64,000 bases of DNA. Origin: Kiritimatiellia bacterium. GTDB taxonomy: Bacteria > Verrucomicrobiota > Kiritimatiellia > RFP12 > DVOR01. Positions 62,734-64,000 of the stretch are shown in pieces (the first letter of the stretch is position 1; the number at the start of each line of letters is the position of its first letter). The translations under genes and the position numbers were made by a program. The stretch covers positions 1-64,000 of the forward strand of contig JAFYWN010000032.1 of assembly GCA_017558005.1 (NCBI GenBank), given 5' to 3'. The notes beneath the pieces are model-generated. The model had not been told where the DNA came from, did not search any database, and saw only the letters and a list, made by a program, of their open reading frames with translations.

Positions 62734-62856
62734 TCAAAGCAATTCTAAAAATAACTCACGCTCTTTCCATCCCTCGACGGAATACTGTCCAGGACATCCA
62801 TTAATCCTAATACGCCCTATACCATTCTCAGCAATTCCCATATCCATCTTGTACAT
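62734..62856 (-). CDS. 40-aa peptide upstream of the UDG-like gene
   Basis: A short frame with GAAGGAAGAGG upstream encodes a peptide containing GIAENGIGRIRINGCPGQYS and a Glu/Leu-rich end. It lies 13 bases before the UDG-like gene and was probably co-transcribed with it. No family is recognised. Confidence 0.55.
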   Translation of the reverse strand: MYKMDMGIAENGIGRIRINGCPGQYSVEGWKERELFLELL

Positions 62857-63006
62857 CCTCTTCCTTCTCAAAGACACGAAAAAGGCGTGTCTCTTGTTAT
62901 TGAAACTCTCTGGAACGAAAAATACGCGTTAACGCATCTTTTAGTGCGTCTGAGAGGTGGTGAGAGGGCGCATCACGTCTTCACCCCAATCAAACTATGT
63001 ATCTAT

Positions 63007-63035
63007 AGCATACTCCCCTCTACATAAGATTGCAA
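63007..63035 (-). promoter_or_regulatory. Promoter of the UDG-like operon
   Basis: On the - strand TTGCAA, a 17-base spacer and TATGCT. Confidence 0.5.
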
Positions 63036-63259
63036 GCCATTTTTAAGATATCGGCAGGCGGCGTAGCCGTAGGCCAAATAGGACCGCGTGAGAAGCGACG
63101 GGGCTAAACATGGACTACAGCGAAAAGTGGCGGGGCGATTGTTTAGCAGGGGGCCGCGCTGACAGCACCCGTCCGTTCATCAAGCGCAACGCGCATTGGC
63201 TCACATCGCGCATCATTCCGAGTTCTCCTCCTTTCCCCAATTCTTCCCTCTTCTCTGCC

Positions 63260-63388
63260 AAACCCAATGGGTTTGAGTTTGAAACCCAATGGGTTTGAGT
63301 TTGAAACCCAATGGATTTGACTTTGAAATCCAATGGATTTGAGTTTGAAATCCAATGGATTTGAGTTTGAGATCCATTGGATTTGAGG
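63260..63388. repeat. 22-bp dyad tandem repeats (about 6 units)
   Basis: Units of the form AAAyCCAATGGrTTTGAGTT plus TG repeat every 22 bp. Each unit contains a near-perfect dyad, and units differ by paired changes (CCCAATGGG to TCCAATGGA) that keep the dyad. Confidence 0.88.
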
Positions 63389-63538
63389 AGGCACTGAAGC
63401 GGTTCTGTGTGTTTTAAAGGGCTCTATCGCGGCGCGTAAGGGCAACTTGTTTGGTGAAGGGCCGAGCATTTTTCTGTGTCTAATGCCTTAGTGCTTCTGC
63501 CTCTCCCTTTTTAACCCAACATGAGCGAGGGGATTTTA

Positions 63539-63567
63539 TTCATTTCTTAAAAGGGGTTTGATATAAT
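63539..63567 (+). promoter_or_regulatory. Promoter of the SDR gene
   Basis: TTCATT, a 17-base spacer and TATAAT about 65 bases before the start codon. Confidence 0.5.
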
Positions 63568-63632
63568 CACATCACTGAAAGGATGTGGTGCTAATTCTTT
63601 CTATTCATCATTGTTAGCGAAGAGGGTGTTTT

Positions 63633-64000
63633 ATGGAATTTCAAGATAAGGTGGTCGTCATTACCGGTGGGGCTCAGGGTATTGGAAAGTGTTGCGCAGA
63701 GGTTTTCCAAAGTAAGGGTGCCCTTGTGCAGATTATTGATTGCCAACCTGGCCCATGGTTTGTGGGAAATCTTGCCGAAAAGTCTGTATTAGAAGCATTT
63801 GCCGCAGAGGTTATTGCGCGCTATGGCCGCGTTGATGTCTTGGTCAATAACGCAATGCCTCTCTTTAAAGGGATTGATGCGTGCACCTATGAGGAATTTG
63901 CTTATGCTCAGGCAGTGGGCGTAATAGCCCCCTTCTACTTGGCGAAATTATTCAAGGATGTCTTCTCGCCTAGCGCCGCCATTATTAATATCTCCTCCTC
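63633..64000 (+). CDS. Short-chain dehydrogenase/reductase (5' part, cut by window end)
   Basis: The first ~122 residues are visible. They begin MEFQDKVVVITGGAQGIGK, with the TGGxxGIG NAD(P)-binding loop, then VDVLVNNAM and AAIINISSS where the catalytic Ser is expected. The Tyr-Lys part is beyond the window. AGAGGG precedes the ATG at 63633. Substrate unknown. Confidence 0.85.
   Translation, partial: MEFQDKVVVITGGAQGIGKCCAEVFQSKGALVQIIDCQPGPWFVGNLAEKSVLEAFAAEVIARYGRVDVLVNNAMPLFKGIDACTYEEFAYAQAVGVIAPFYLAKLFKDVFSPSAAIINISS

Larger units (their letters stand above)
62857..63632. other. Spacer between the UDG-like operon and the SDR gene
   Basis: From left to right: the leader of the small operon with a GACACG/CGTGTC hairpin near 62872-62890, its promoter, about 200 bases without features, the 22-bp dyad repeats (63260-63388) and the SDR promoter. 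The reading frames through the repeats are not coding, since 22 is not a multiple of three. Confidence 0.5.

Noticed and set aside
63115-63469. Repeat-peptide frames (SNSNPLGF-like)
   Set aside because: They arise from the 22-bp tandem repeats; 22 is not a multiple of three, so each unit is read in a different frame.

Overview
The window looks like chromosomal DNA of an anaerobic, probably gut- or sediment-associated bacterium of the PVC group (Kiritimatiellota/Lentisphaerota/Verrucomicrobiota-like). The evidence is indirect: an exosortase fused to EpsI, a second exosortase of the XrtK type paired with its own target, a DksA-type zinc finger carrying a Lys/Pro/Ala-rich histone-H1-like tail, an [FeFe] hydrogenase, a pyruvate-formate-lyase activase, and long lipoproteins without recognisable relatives. 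No 16S or other marker rRNA is present, so the placement is an inference.

Region 1 (1-16.1 kb, mostly + strand): a ~1 kb repeat-rich intergenic region, then valS, a DJ-1 family gene, a lipoprotein, rpoN, a D-2-hydroxyacid dehydrogenase, recO, tRNA-Ser, a SulP transporter and hemB. It ends in a codon-biased sugar operon: an exported YdaE-like cupin isomerase, a VOC protein, dhaK, dhaL and an lsrF-like thiolase/aldolase.

Region 2 (16.3-24.8 kb, +): a tightly packed, often overlapping run of a polytopic membrane protein, exosortase-EpsI, DUF192, pflA, a TrkH-type K+ transporter, a PflX-like radical SAM protein, an FmdB-type zinc ribbon, a hexose-6-phosphate mutarotase and deoC. It closes at a bidirectional terminator shared with the convergent DksA-like gene.

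Region 3 (24.8-33.7 kb, - strand): DksA-H1 fusion, two unknown secreted or anchored proteins, a HAD phosphatase, ftsW, a triple-LysM lipoprotein, tRNA-Cys, a divergent PAP2 protein and lepA.

Region 4 (33.7-53.4 kb, mostly +): a 1.3 kb repeat-rich spacer whose ~357-bp core is a second copy of the sequence at 1-358, then a MalY-like aminotransferase, miaB, an alkaline phosphatase, an alpha-2-macroglobulin/pbpC pair, yebC (-), a thioredoxin-like ferredoxin with a group-B-like [FeFe] hydrogenase, an XrtK exosortase with its VIT-domain partner, and a PVC-type membrane protein.

Region 5 (53.7-63 kb, - strand) is accessory and the most interesting part. It is a one-directional cassette of mostly tiny genes: an S1-domain/NYN-type ribonuclease fusion split by a frameshift, three acidic double-zinc-ribbon proteins (two almost identical), a protein with an internally duplicated helical domain, a DUF3825 protein, several 35-70-residue Cys-rich or membrane peptides including one interrupted by an in-frame UGA, and an ankyrin protein. 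Upstream are a 7-repeat CRISPR array without cas genes, apparently read on the - strand, whose trailer-end repeat is split by a REP-like palindrome, and a small operon with a uracil-DNA-glycosylase-like protein. The right end holds 22-bp dyad tandem repeats and the 5' part of a short-chain dehydrogenase.

The NYN nuclease, S1 and DUF3825 domains are all linked to RNA metabolism, so the cassette in region 5 is the best candidate here for an undescribed, possibly RNA-directed system.
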